Shown piece by piece: positions 44,366 through 52,706 of a DNA stretch of 53,690 nucleotides. The translations under genes were made by a program, and so were the position numbers. Position 1 is the stretch's first letter. The number at the start of each line of letters is the position of its first letter. The notes under the pieces were generated by a model. The model worked only from the letters and a program-made list of their open reading frames with translations. It was not told where the DNA came from and searched no databases. The DNA comes from an uncultured Rhodospirillales bacterium (GTDB taxonomy: Bacteria; Pseudomonadota; Alphaproteobacteria; Acetobacterales; Acetobacteraceae), in assembly GCA_903924855.1 (NCBI GenBank), contig CAIYCW010000013.1, positions 1 through 53,690 of the forward strand. The letters are read 5' to 3'.

Positions 44366-45363
44366 CCGCACCGCCCGCCGCCCCGCCGCCGCTGTTGCAG
44401 CTGGAGCAGGTCAGCAAACGCTTCGGCACACGACCGGGCCTGCTCGGCCGCCTGTTCGGCCAGAAGGATGACGGGGTGCAGGCGGTCAACGCCGTCGATC
44501 TCACCATCCGCACCGGCGAGGTGGTGGGGCTGGTCGGCGAATCGGGCTGTGGCAAATCCACCCTTGGCCGCCTTGCCGCAGGCCTGCTGACCCCCACCAG
44601 CGGCCGCGTGATGTGGCGCGGGCTTGATCGTGACATGCTGGACGCCGACGAGGCCCGCCGGGCGAAGCTCTCGGTGCAGATGATCTTCCAGGACCCGCAA
44701 TCCAGCCTCAATCCGCGCATGAAGGTGGCGCAGATCGTGGGCGAGGCGCCGCGCGTGCACGGGCTGATCGGGCCTGAGGGGTTCGACGCCTATGTGGACG
44801 CGCAGCTCAGCCGCGCAGGCCTCGACCCCGCGATGAAGCGCCGCTATCCGCACCAGTTCAGCGGCGGCCAGCGCCAGCGCATCGGCATCGCCCGCGCGCT
44901 TGCGGTGCAGCCGGACATGCTGGTCTGTGACGAATCGGTGGCGGCACTCGACGTGTCGATCCAGGCGCAGATCATCAATCTGTTCCTTGATCTGCGCACC
45001 GAGCTCAATCTCACCTGCCTGTTCATCAGCCATGATCTCGGCGTGGTGGAGCATGTCAGCGACCGTGTGGCGATCATGTATCTCGGCCGCATCGTCGAGG
45101 AGGCGCCGGCGGAGGAGCTGTTCGCCCGGCCCAACCACCCCTACACCCATGCGCTGCTGGCCGAGGTGCCGCGCATCACCCATCGCAGGCGGCATTTCGT
45201 GCCGATCCAGGGCGAGCTGCCCAGCCCGAAACACCCGCCCGCCGGCTGCCATTTCCATCCGCGCTGCATCCATGCCGAGCTGCGCTGCAAGATGGAGGCG
45301 CCGGTGTTGCGCGAGATCGCCCCCGGCCATCGCTCCGCCTGCCATCTGAACAAGCTGGACTGA
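44362..45363 (+). CDS. ABC transporter ATP-binding protein, DppF/OppF type
   Basis: 333-aa second ATPase. Walker A is GESGCGKSTLGR, the signature is FSGGQRQRIGIARA and Walker B is MLVCDESVAALDVS. In that motif Ser replaces the usual Pro after Asp-Glu, while the catalytic Glu is kept. The Cys-rich C-terminus (AGCHFHPRCIHAELRCK) matches the oligopeptide group. ATG 44362 overlaps the preceding gene; a longer frame would read back into it. It closes the importer operon. Confidence 0.92.
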   Translation: MTAPPAAPPPLLQLEQVSKRFGTRPGLLGRLFGQKDDGVQAVNAVDLTIRTGEVVGLVGESGCGKSTLGRLAAGLLTPTSGRVMWRGLDRDMLDADEARRAKLSVQMIFQDPQSSLNPRMKVAQIVGEAPRVHGLIGPEGFDAYVDAQLSRAGLDPAMKRRYPHQFSGGQRQRIGIARALAVQPDMLVCDESVAALDVSIQAQIINLFLDLRTELNLTCLFISHDLGVVEHVSDRVAIMYLGRIVEEAPAEELFARPNHPYTHALLAEVPRITHRRRHFVPIQGELPSPKHPPAGCHFHPRCIHAELRCKMEAPVLREIAPGHRSACHLNKLD

Positions 45364-45367
45364 CATC

Positions 45368-46573
45368 ATGGCGGCTCTCTCCTTGCCGCACCGTCTGTGG
45401 CGGGCCTTGCCGGCCGGCCCGCGCCGGCGCGCGCTGTCCGCCATCACCGCATCGCTGGCGCCACGGCCGGATGCACAGGCGCCGGCCCCGCGCGGCGGGG
45501 TGGCGGTGGGCGGCGAGCTGAGCCTGCCGAGCGGGCTTGGCACCGGGGCGCGGCTGATGCTGGCGGCGCTGGAACGCTCTGGCATCGCCACGGCAGCGCT
45601 TGATTTCGGCGACCCGATCAGAAGGGCTCGCCGGCGCTTCCCGCCCTTGCCGCCCGCCATGCCGCTGGTGTTGCACATCAATTCCCCGGTGCTGCCACTC
45701 GCCCTGCTGCAGGCGCCGCGCGACCTGCTGCGCGGGCGCATGGTGATCGGCTACTGGGCGTGGGAGCTGCCCCATGTGCCGGAGTCCTGGCGGCCGGGGC
45801 TGGATTTCGTGCACGAGATCTGGACACCGTCGCGCTTCACCGCCGATGCGCTGCGCGGCTTCGCGCCGCACAAGACGATCCGCGTGGTGCCGCACCCGGT
45901 GGCGATCGACCCGCCGGTGCCAAGTGCTCTCACCCGCGCCGATTTCGGCCTGCCGCAGGATGCGGTGATCACATTGGTCTCGTTCAGCCTGGCCTCCTCA
46001 ATGGCGCGCAAGAACCCGCTGGCCGCGATCGCCGCCCATCGCGCCGCCTTCATGGGCCGGCCGGATCGGCAGTTGGTGGTCAAGGTCGCCCATGCCGAGG
46101 CGCATCCGGAGGATTTCCAGGCGCTGCGCCAGGCCGCCATCGGCGTGGAGAATATCCGCTTCGAGACCCGCCTGCTGCCGCGCGCCGACAGTTTCGCGCT
46201 CACCGCCTGCTGCGACATCGTGCTCTCCCTGCATCGCAGCGAAGGCTTCGGCCTGGTGCCGGCCGAGGCCATGCTGTTGGGGGTGCCGGTGGTGGCAACC
46301 GGCTGGTCGGCCACCGCCGAGTTCATGGATGCGAGCGCCGCCTGTCTGGTGGAGTATAATCTGGTGCGCGCGGTGGATGAGCGCGGCGTGTTCGAGGCGC
46401 CGGGGGCGGTCTGGGCGGAGGCGCGGATCGATTCGGCGGCCGAGCACCTCACCCGTCTGGCTGACGATCCGGGCCTGCGCCAGCGCATCGGTGAGGCCGG
46501 GCAGATCATGGCGCGCCAGCGGCTGGGCGATCAGGCGCTGCATGCGGCGCTCGCCGCCATCGGGCTGCAATGA
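45368..46573 (+). CDS. Glycosyltransferase (GT-B, GT4-like)
   Basis: 401 aa. The N-terminal half has GYWAWELPHVPESWRPGLD and EIWTPSRFTADALRG, typical of family-4 glycosyltransferases acting on polysaccharides. The C-terminal half has the donor-site motif SEGFGLVPAEAMLLGVPVVA (E-x7-E form). It starts 4 nt after the importer ATPase but is probably functionally separate from it. It overlaps the next glycosyltransferase by 4 bp, so the two act in one pathway, probably surface polysaccharide or LPS. Sugar and acceptor unknown. Confidence 0.85.
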   Translation: MAALSLPHRLWRALPAGPRRRALSAITASLAPRPDAQAPAPRGGVAVGGELSLPSGLGTGARLMLAALERSGIATAALDFGDPIRRARRRFPPLPPAMPLVLHINSPVLPLALLQAPRDLLRGRMVIGYWAWELPHVPESWRPGLDFVHEIWTPSRFTADALRGFAPHKTIRVVPHPVAIDPPVPSALTRADFGLPQDAVITLVSFSLASSMARKNPLAAIAAHRAAFMGRPDRQLVVKVAHAEAHPEDFQALRQAAIGVENIRFETRLLPRADSFALTACCDIVLSLHRSEGFGLVPAEAMLLGVPVVATGWSATAEFMDASAACLVEYNLVRAVDERGVFEAPGAVWAEARIDSAAEHLTRLADDPGLRQRIGEAGQIMARQRLGDQALHAALAAIGLQ

Positions 46574-47652
46574 CGCGCATCCTGGTCTGGCAATGGTCGC
46601 GCAGGGGTGGTCCGCCGATGTTCGGCCGCAGGCTGGCCGATGCGCTGGCAGGACTTGCCGGCGTGCAGGCGCTGCTGTCGCTGTCCACCGCGGCCGATCT
46701 GATGCAGGAGCCGGATGCGCCCGCCTGCGCGCTGCCCTACCGCACCTACACCACGCTGCCAGGCTTTCTCTGGCGCTTCGCCACCGCCCCGCTGCAACTG
46801 CCAGGACTGATCTCGCGCCTGCGCCGGCTGCGCCCGGATCTTGCCATCTGCGCCCAGCCCGGCCCGCTTGATCTGGTGATGGCAGCAGCGCTGCGCCTGC
46901 TGGGCATTCCCTATTACGTGGTGGTGCACGACGCCGAGGCGCATCCCGGGGATGGGTTTCCGCTGCTGCATCGCCTGCAGCGGCTGGAGTTGCGCCTGTC
47001 CCACGGCGTGGTGGCGCTGTCCGCCCATGTCGGGCGCCGGCTGGCGGAAACCGGTGCGCTTGCCGGGCGGCGGCTGATCCTGTCGGTGCATCCGCCCTAT
47101 GATTTCGGCCCGATGCCGCCGCCACCGCTGTCGCATGGCGGCCGGCTGCGGCTGCTCTTCTTCGGCCGGCTGCTGCCCTATAAGGGGCTTGACATGCTGG
47201 CCGATGCCGCCGCCCTGCTGGGGGATGATCCGGGGCTGGAGCTGCGCGTGGTGGGCCAGGGGCCGGAGGCTGTGGCGCTGGACCGGCTGCGCGCCATCGC
47301 CTGGGCCCGTGTCGAGAATCGCTGGGTGCCGGATGACGAGCTCGGATCCCTGATCGGCTGGGCCGATGCGCTGGTGCTGCCCTACACCGAGGCCAGCCAG
47401 AGCGGTGTCGCCGCCGCCGCCATCGCGGCGCGCCGCTTCGTGGTGGCAACAAAGGTGGGCGGTCTGGTGGAACAATTCGCGGGCGAGCCTTTGGCCCGGC
47501 TCTGCCCGCCGGATGCCGCAAGTGTGGCCGATGCCATCGCATCGCTGCGGCGCGACCCGCCCCTTCCGGGGCACACCGCCACACCGTCCTGGCATGACAT
47601 GGCGGCCGCCCTGCTGGCCTCGATCCAGGCCGCACCGGATCGCGCGAATTGA
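46570..47652 (+). CDS. Glycosyltransferase (GT-B, GT4-like)
   Basis: 360 aa with N-terminal TRILVWQWSRRGGPPMFGRR in the glycine-rich acceptor-domain position. LLFFGRLLPYKGLDMLADAA opens the C-terminal domain, as in GT4 enzymes. Near the end LPYTEASQSGVAAAAIAA replaces the usual E-x7-E, in a form seen in several GT4 subfamilies. It overlaps the preceding glycosyltransferase by 4 bp. Probably also surface polysaccharide assembly. Confidence 0.83.
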   Translation: MTRILVWQWSRRGGPPMFGRRLADALAGLAGVQALLSLSTAADLMQEPDAPACALPYRTYTTLPGFLWRFATAPLQLPGLISRLRRLRPDLAICAQPGPLDLVMAAALRLLGIPYYVVVHDAEAHPGDGFPLLHRLQRLELRLSHGVVALSAHVGRRLAETGALAGRRLILSVHPPYDFGPMPPPPLSHGGRLRLLFFGRLLPYKGLDMLADAAALLGDDPGLELRVVGQGPEAVALDRLRAIAWARVENRWVPDDELGSLIGWADALVLPYTEASQSGVAAAAIAARRFVVATKVGGLVEQFAGEPLARLCPPDAASVADAIASLRRDPPLPGHTATPSWHDMAAALLASIQAAPDRAN

Positions 47653-47700
47653 CCTGCGCAATCGCATCGACATAGTGCGGACAAGAAAAGGACCGCGCCC

Positions 47701-48402
47701 ATGGATCTCAGCGACGAAGACCTCGAACGTCTCGCCAGCCGCATCGCCTCGCTGGCCGGGGACGAGGAGGATGCCGAACTCGCCGGGCGGGCGGTGGCCG
47801 GGCTGGCGCGGCGGCTCAACCTGTCGCCCGATGATCTGAAATCCCTGCTGCTGGCCGGCGCCACCACGCGGCGCTCGGCGCTGGAGCGCAGCGGCCTTTC
47901 CGCCGATGCCGCCGCGCGGATCGCCGAGCTGGAGCGCGAGCTGGCCAATGTGCGCCACAATGCCCGGCTGTCCGAGGCGCAGATGCGCAACGCGCTGCGC
48001 GAGCGCGACGGGTTGAAGGATGTGAATGAAATGCTGGTCGACTCGCTCGACCGTGCCCGCTCCGCCGAACAGGTGCGCAAATATGTGGGTCTCGCCGTGG
48101 TGGCGGCCGCCGTGCTGGGCGGCATCGTGCTTTACGCCCTGCCCAATCTGCACACACCCTCCGCCCTGGAAGGCCCGGTGCGCCCGGTGGGCTCGCCCTT
48201 CCTGAAGACCGGCATCGTGCGGGCGAATGGCGCGCGCGTGCTGGCGGCGCCGCTGACCAATGCCGATCTGATCACCCAGCTCACCGCGGGCTCCCGCGTG
48301 CAGGTGCGCCAGACCATCACCCGCGATCTGCTGAGCTGGGTTGAGATCGAGGTGGGGGGGCTGACCGGCTATGTGCTGTCGAGCGAGATCGAGCTGCCGT
48401 AA
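47701..48402 (+). CDS. Membrane-anchored coiled-coil protein with SH3-like domain
   Basis: 233 aa. The N-terminal ~60 residues form an acidic helical region (DLSDEDLERLASRIASLAGD). A coiled coil follows at about 75-120 (IAELERELANVRHNARL, AQMRNALRERDGLKD). One membrane helix is near 128-146 (YVGLAVVAAAVLGGIVLYAL). The C-terminal ~75 residues resemble a bacterial SH3 domain (IVRANGARVLAAPLTNADLI, WVEIEVGGLTGYVLSSEIEL). The topology is probably N-in, with the SH3-like part in the periplasm, where such domains bind peptidoglycan or proteins. AAAAGGA precedes the ATG by ~10 nt. Its last 34 bp overlap the end of eutC on the other strand. No specific function is assigned. Confidence 0.75.
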   Translation: MDLSDEDLERLASRIASLAGDEEDAELAGRAVAGLARRLNLSPDDLKSLLLAGATTRRSALERSGLSADAAARIAELERELANVRHNARLSEAQMRNALRERDGLKDVNEMLVDSLDRARSAEQVRKYVGLAVVAAAVLGGIVLYALPNLHTPSALEGPVRPVGSPFLKTGIVRANGARVLAAPLTNADLITQLTAGSRVQVRQTITRDLLSWVEIEVGGLTGYVLSSEIELP

Positions 48403-49097
48403 TCCGGCGCGTCATCCTTCAGCGCCACGCCAGAGAGGCGCAGGCGGCGCATCTCGCCCAGCAGCCAGGCGAGCTTGCGCGCGGCCTCCGGCACGGCCAG
48501 CCCTGCTGGCCTGATGTTTGAGACGCAGTTGCGCTCGGCATCGCTGCGCCCGATGCGCGGCTGCCAGGTGAGATAGGCGCCAAGCGAGTCGAAGGCTGAA
48601 AGCCCGGGCCGTTCGCCCAGCAGCACCAGCACCGCCTCCGCCTGCAACGCCTCGCCCACCGCATCGCCGAGGGCAACCCGCGCCTGGGTTGCGATCACCA
48701 CGGGCCCCAGCTCCGGCATCAGGGCAAGCAAGGCCTCGACCAGTGCGGGCGCATGGCGCTGGGTTGCGATCGCGGACAGGCCGTCCGCCACCACAATGGC
48801 GAGGCAGCCCGGCTGCGGGGCCAGGTCGTGATCGGGATGCAGGCTGCGGCCGAGATCGGGCCTGCGCAGATAGGTTGCGCGGTCCGGCGCCGCGCTGCGC
48901 ACCAGCTTCGTCTGCGGTCCCAGGGCCGCACGCAGCGCGGCCACGTCGAGCGCTGCGTGCACCGCGTCACGTGCTGCCGCGTGATCGGCCTGAAACGCCA
49001 GATGGGCCGCGGTGGGCAATCCCTGTCCCACCCGGCCCAGCGCCACCCTGGCCGGGGTGAAGCTGCGCAGATCGTGCCAGCGTGTGGGCAGGCTCAT
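48369..49097 (-). CDS. eutC: Ethanolamine ammonia-lyase small subunit
   Basis: 242-aa beta subunit that helps bind adenosylcobalamin in the enzyme converting ethanolamine to acetaldehyde and ammonia. Recognisable blocks are LRSFTPARVALGRVGQGLPT near the start, LVRSAAPDRATYLRRPDLGR, CLAIVVADGLSA and VLLGERPGL. ERNCVSNIRPAGL near the end is strongly conserved. It is shorter than the E. coli protein (~295 aa) mainly at the N-terminus, which is usual outside enterobacteria. It follows eutB by 10 bp. Confidence 0.94.
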   Translation of the reverse strand: MSLPTRWHDLRSFTPARVALGRVGQGLPTAAHLAFQADHAAARDAVHAALDVAALRAALGPQTKLVRSAAPDRATYLRRPDLGRSLHPDHDLAPQPGCLAIVVADGLSAIATQRHAPALVEALLALMPELGPVVIATQARVALGDAVGEALQAEAVLVLLGERPGLSAFDSLGAYLTWQPRIGRSDAERNCVSNIRPAGLAVPEAARKLAWLLGEMRRLRLSGVALKDDAPDYGSSISLDST

Positions 49098-49107
49098 GTC
49101 AGAAGGC

Positions 49108-50463
49108 TCATGCCAGCAGGCCTTGCGCGAAGCCCGGCGGCAGTGCCTCCGGCGTCGTGCCGTCCAGCCCCATCCGGGCCAGCCACGCCTCGAATTCCGG
49201 CGCCGGCCGCAGCCCCAGCGCCGCGCGCAGATACAGCGCGTCGTGAAACGAGGTGCTCTGATAGGACAGCATCACGTCATCCGCGCCGGGCACACCCATC
49301 ACATAGGTGACGCCGGCGGCCCCCAGCAGGGTGAGCAGCGCGTCCATGTCGTCCTGATCGGCGTCGGCGTGGTTGGTGTAGCAAACATCGACCCCCATCG
49401 GCAGGCCGAGCAGCTTGCCGCAGAAATGATCCTCCAGACCCGCGCGGGTGATCTGCTTGCCGTCCGCCAGATATTCCGGGCCGATGAACCCCACCACGGA
49501 ATTGACCAGCAGCGGGTCGAAGGCGCGCGCCACCGCATAGGCGCGGGCCTCGATGGTCTGCTGATCGACGCCGTGATGCGCGTTGGCGGACAGGGCGCTG
49601 CCCTGGCCGGTTTCGAAATACATGACGTTGCGCCCGACCGTGCCGCGCCCGAGGCTGAGTGCCGCCTGCTGGGCCTCGCGCAGCAGGGACAGTGTGACGC
49701 CGAAACTGGCATTGGTCGCCTCGGTGCCGCCGATGGACTGGAACACCAGATCGACGGGAGCACCTTCCTCGATGCAGCGCAGCGTGGTGGTGACATGGGC
49801 CAGCACGCAGCTTTGGGTGGGAATGGCGTGGCGCTGGATCAGCCCGTCCAGCATGTGCAGCAGGCGTGTGGTGATCTGCGGGCTGTCGGTGGCTGGGTTG
49901 ATGCCGATCACCGCATCGCCGGCACCGAGCAGCAGCCCGTCCAGCGTGGAGGCGGCGATGCCGGCTGCGTCATCGGTTGGGTGGTTGGGCTGCAGCCGCA
50001 CCGAAAGCCGGCCGGGCAGGCCGATCGTGTTGCGAAACGCGGTGGTGACCCGGCAGCGCTGTGCCACGCTGATCAGATCCTGCAGCCGCATGATCTTGCT
50101 CACCGCCGCCACCATCTCGGGCGTGAGGCCCTGGCGCAGCGCGCCCGGATCGTCGCATGCCAGCAGATGATCGCGCAGCCCGCCCACCGTCAGATGTGCG
50201 ATCGGCACGAAGGCGGTGCTGTCATGGCCATCGATGATCAGCCGCGTCACATCGCAGAGCTCGTAGGGCACCACCGCCTCGCTGAGGAAGACCGACAGCG
50301 GCAGATCGGCCAGCGCCATCTGGGCTGCCACACGCTCGCTGGCGGAGTGGGCCGCGATGCCGGCGAGCTGGTCGCCCGAGCGTGGCGGCGAGGCCTTGGC
50401 CATCAGATCGGCCAGGCTTTCGAAACGCCAGGTGCAGCCATGCAGCGAGGAACGGCGGATCAA
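49108..50463 (-). CDS. eutB: Ethanolamine ammonia-lyase large subunit
   Basis: 451-aa catalytic subunit with a TIM-barrel adenosylcobalamin active site. Characteristic stretches are RSGDQLAGIAAHSASERVAA, RLQPNHPTDD, FETGQGSALSANAHHG and VGFIGPEYLADGKQITRAGL. CYTNHADADQDDMD lies near the end. The start codon is TTG 50463. The first 11 residues align in register with the N-terminus of E. coli EutB, which supports it although the ribosome site is weak. No eutA reactivase, regulator, permease or microcompartment gene is present here, so this is the minimal eutBC form. Confidence 0.95.
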   Translation of the reverse strand: MIRRSSLHGCTWRFESLADLMAKASPPRSGDQLAGIAAHSASERVAAQMALADLPLSVFLSEAVVPYELCDVTRLIIDGHDSTAFVPIAHLTVGGLRDHLLACDDPGALRQGLTPEMVAAVSKIMRLQDLISVAQRCRVTTAFRNTIGLPGRLSVRLQPNHPTDDAAGIAASTLDGLLLGAGDAVIGINPATDSPQITTRLLHMLDGLIQRHAIPTQSCVLAHVTTTLRCIEEGAPVDLVFQSIGGTEATNASFGVTLSLLREAQQAALSLGRGTVGRNVMYFETGQGSALSANAHHGVDQQTIEARAYAVARAFDPLLVNSVVGFIGPEYLADGKQITRAGLEDHFCGKLLGLPMGVDVCYTNHADADQDDMDALLTLLGAAGVTYVMGVPGADDVMLSYQSTSFHDALYLRAALGLRPAPEFEAWLARMGLDGTTPEALPPGFAQGLLA

Positions 50464-50619
50464 GGTGAGGATATCTTCGGCACGCGTATATTACCCCTGG
50501 ACAGATGGTTCCAATTCCTCTAGCTCCACCGGCTCATTTGGAACGCGGGAGATCTCACGCCACGCATCCTGCGTGGAGAGGTCGCATGCACCGCGGTCCC
50601 TGGGAAAGAGCCTGGGATC
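50464..50619. promoter_or_regulatory. eutB-rplK divergent control region
   Basis: 156 bp without a gene. It holds a TATATT box on the plus strand (50487-50492) and an inverted repeat GTTCCAA/TTGGAAC (50508-50514 with 50538-50544). This must contain the promoter of the ribosomal cluster and of eutB, but I could not define convincing -35 boxes. The inverted repeat may belong to an rplK leader where L1 could bind (inference). Confidence 0.4.
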
Positions 50620-51054
50620 ATGGCGAAAAAGATTGTTGGCTACATTAAGCTGCAGGTGCCTGCGGGCAAGGCAAATCCGTCGCCGCCGATCGGGCCGGCG
50701 CTGGGTCAGCGCGGCCTGAACATCATGCAGTTCGTGAAGGAATTCAACGCTGCCACCGCTCAGATGGAGCCGGGCATGCCGATTCCGGTTGTGATCACCG
50801 CCTTTGGTGACCGCACGTTCAACTTCATCATGAAGACGCCGCCCAACACCTACTTCCTCAAGAAGGCCGCCGGCATCACCAAGGGCACGACCACGCCGGG
50901 CAAGGGTGCCGCCGTGGGCCGCGTGACCGTGTCTCAGCTGCGCGAGATCGCGGCCGTGAAGATGAAGGATCTGAATGCCAACGACATCGACGGCGCCGTG
51001 AGCATGCTGCGCGGCTCTGCCCGATCGATGGGTCTGACCGTGGTGGAGGGCTGA
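50620..51054 (+). CDS. rplK: Large ribosomal subunit protein L11
   Basis: 144-aa protein of the GTPase-associated centre, needed for factor action and the stringent response. The N-terminal domain has [20 protein letters not shown] and [15 protein letters not shown]. The C-terminal RNA-binding domain has [13 protein letters not shown] and the closing ARSMGLTV. First gene of the rplK-rplA-rplJ-rplL-rpoB cluster. Unusually, nusG and secE do not precede it. Confidence 0.98.
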   Translation: MAKKIVGYIKLQVPAGKANPSPPIGPALGQRGLNIMQFVKEFNAATAQMEPGMPIPVVITAFGDRTFNFIMKTPPNTYFLKKAAGITKGTTTPGKGAAVGRVTVSQLREIAAVKMKDLNANDIDGAVSMLRGSARSMGLTVVEG

Positions 51055-51058
51055 TATC

Positions 51059-51748
51059 ATGGCACACAACAAGCGCCTGAAGGCTGCCGCTTCCACCGTG
51101 GAGCGCAACAAGGTCTATCCGCTGGCCGATGCGATCGCGCTCGCCAAGCAGAACGCCACCGCCAAGTTCGACGAGACGATCGAGATCTCGATGAATCTCG
51201 GCATCGATCCGCGTCACGCCGACCAGATGGTGCGTGGCCTGGTGGGCCTGCCGAACGGCACCGGCAAGACGCTGCGCGTGGGCGTGTTCGCCCGCGGCGC
51301 CAAGGCCGATGAGGCCCGTGAGGCGGGGGCTGATGTGGTCGGTGCGGAGGATCTGGGTGAGAAGATCCAGGCCGGCGAGATCGATTTCGACCGCTGCATC
51401 GCAACGCCGGACATGATGGCCCTGGTGGGTCGTCTGGGTAAGATCCTGGGCCCGCGCGGCCTGATGCCGAACCCGCGTCTTGGCACCGTGACCATGGACG
51501 TCAAGGGCGCCATTCTGGCCGCCAAGGCCGGCCAGGTGGAGTTCCGCGCCGAGAAGGCCGGCATCGTGCATGCCGGCATCGGCAAGGCGAGCTTTGATGA
51601 GGCGAAGCTGCTGGAGAATGCCCGTGCATTCGCCGACGCCATCGTCAAGGCGAAGCCGACCGGTGCGAAGGGCGTGTATGTGAAGAAGGTTGCGGTCAGC
51701 TCCTCGATGGGCCCCGGTGTTGCGGTTGACGTCGCAACGCTCGCCTGA
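51059..51748 (+). CDS. rplA: Large ribosomal subunit protein L1
   Basis: 229-aa L1-stalk protein and, in many bacteria, translational repressor of its own rplKA mRNA. Marks are [38 protein letters not shown] and the signature [16 protein letters not shown] near residues 128-143. The motif [15 protein letters not shown] follows. It begins 4 bp after rplK. Confidence 0.98.
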   Translation: MAHNKRLKAAASTVERNKVYPLADAIALAKQNATAKFDETIEISMNLGIDPRHADQMVRGLVGLPNGTGKTLRVGVFARGAKADEAREAGADVVGAEDLGEKIQAGEIDFDRCIATPDMMALVGRLGKILGPRGLMPNPRLGTVTMDVKGAILAAKAGQVEFRAEKAGIVHAGIGKASFDEAKLLENARAFADAIVKAKPTGAKGVYVKKVAVSSSMGPGVAVDVATLA

Positions 51749-51766
51749 GCTGATCTTTTGAGAATT

Positions 51767-51808
51767 CGCCCGGCAGCGATGCCGGGCGGGCAGGGGGCGG
51801 GAGCCCCC
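51767..51808 (+). terminator. Two tandem hairpins after rplA
   Basis: CGCCCGGC/GCCGGGCG (51767-51774 with 51781-51788) and GGGGGC/GCCCCC (51793-51798 with 51803-51808) stand directly downstream of rplA. Neither has a T-tract. They may cause partial termination, pausing or mRNA processing that sets rplKA and rplJL levels apart. Confidence 0.45.
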
Positions 51809-51919
51809 GATCCTGTCCGAGACCATTCGTGCCGCCTGGCGGCTTAAGGCTTTCATCGAAAGCGCGCATGGGAGACGGGGATGCCCGGAAATACAGGCAG
51901 CGATGCCGCGTGTTTTCTG

Positions 51920-52101
51920 GTGGTTCCGTGGGTCCTGTCCGGGCAACCGGGTGGGACAGGACAGGCGAACCGGGTCCGATCCGGGCGCCTGTGACTGGAT
52001 GGTCGCCGCATGCGGTGGCCGTTCAAGGGTGTTCGGTCTGGCCCATTTGGGCAAACCGGCCTTGCGCGGGCTTTGCGTGAGGCCACCGACGGAGACGGGA
52101 T
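51920..52101 (+). promoter_or_regulatory. Probable L10 leader (r-protein autoregulatory RNA) before rplJ
   Basis: The 353-bp gap between rplA and rplJ contains no gene. Its second half is rich in stems, for example GTCCTGTCC (51932-51940) with GGACAGGAC (51954-51962). In many bacteria the L10-L7/L12 complex binds such a leader to repress rplJL translation. Position and folding potential support this; I could not check the kink-turn consensus. Confidence 0.5.
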
Positions 52102-52626
52102 TTGGACCGTACGGAGAAGCGAGAGTTTGTGGCCTCGCTCGCCAGCGTGTTCGCAGAGACCTCGATGGTCGTTGTCACCCAGAACAAGGGGATGACGGTC
52201 GCTGATGTCACCAAACTGCGGCGTGCGATGCGGGCGGCGGGTGCGGACTACAAAGTCGCAAAGAACCGGCTGGCCATTCTTGCCTTGGACGGAACCAAAT
52301 TCGATGGCATCGCCCCGCTGCTGAAGGGCCCGACCGCGCTTGCGTGGTCGCGTGATGCAGTGGCGGTTGCGAAGGCATCCATCGAGTTCGCCAAGACCAA
52401 CGATAAGTTCGTCGTGCTCGGTGGAGCGCTCGGGTCCCAGACGCTGAATGCGGATGGCATCAAGGCACTCTCCGAACTGCCGAGCCTGGATACGCTGCGT
52501 GCCGGTCTGCTGGGGATGATTTCCACCCCCGCCACCCGGATCGCTGGCGTGCTGCAGGCCCCGGCCGGACAGATCGCGCGCGTTTTGGCGGCGTTCGCTG
52601 ACAAGGACAAGGCTGAGGCAGCCTGA
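52102..52626 (+). CDS. rplJ: Large ribosomal subunit protein L10
   Basis: 174-aa base of the L7/L12 stalk. The N-terminal RNA-binding part has MDRTEKREFVASLASVF, VVTQNKGMTVADVTKLR and YKVAKNRLAILAL. The C-terminal helix that carries the L12 dimers is ATRIAGVLQAPAGQIARVLAAF. The start is TTG 52102 with GGAGA upstream; TTG or GTG starts are common for rplJ in alphaproteobacteria and would limit its translation. Confidence 0.96.
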   Translation: MDRTEKREFVASLASVFAETSMVVVTQNKGMTVADVTKLRRAMRAAGADYKVAKNRLAILALDGTKFDGIAPLLKGPTALAWSRDAVAVAKASIEFAKTNDKFVVLGGALGSQTLNADGIKALSELPSLDTLRAGLLGMISTPATRIAGVLQAPAGQIARVLAAFADKDKAEAA

Positions 52627-52706
52627 CCCCAACACCACCTGACACCCAAGCAGGGCAGCATTGCCTTGCACGGACCTGACCAGACAATACGTAAAGGACG
52701 ATGAAA

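Noticed and set aside
45998..48153. Two long minus-strand open frames (545 and 540 aa)
   Set aside because: They overlap each other and lie antisense to the two glycosyltransferases and the SH3-like gene.
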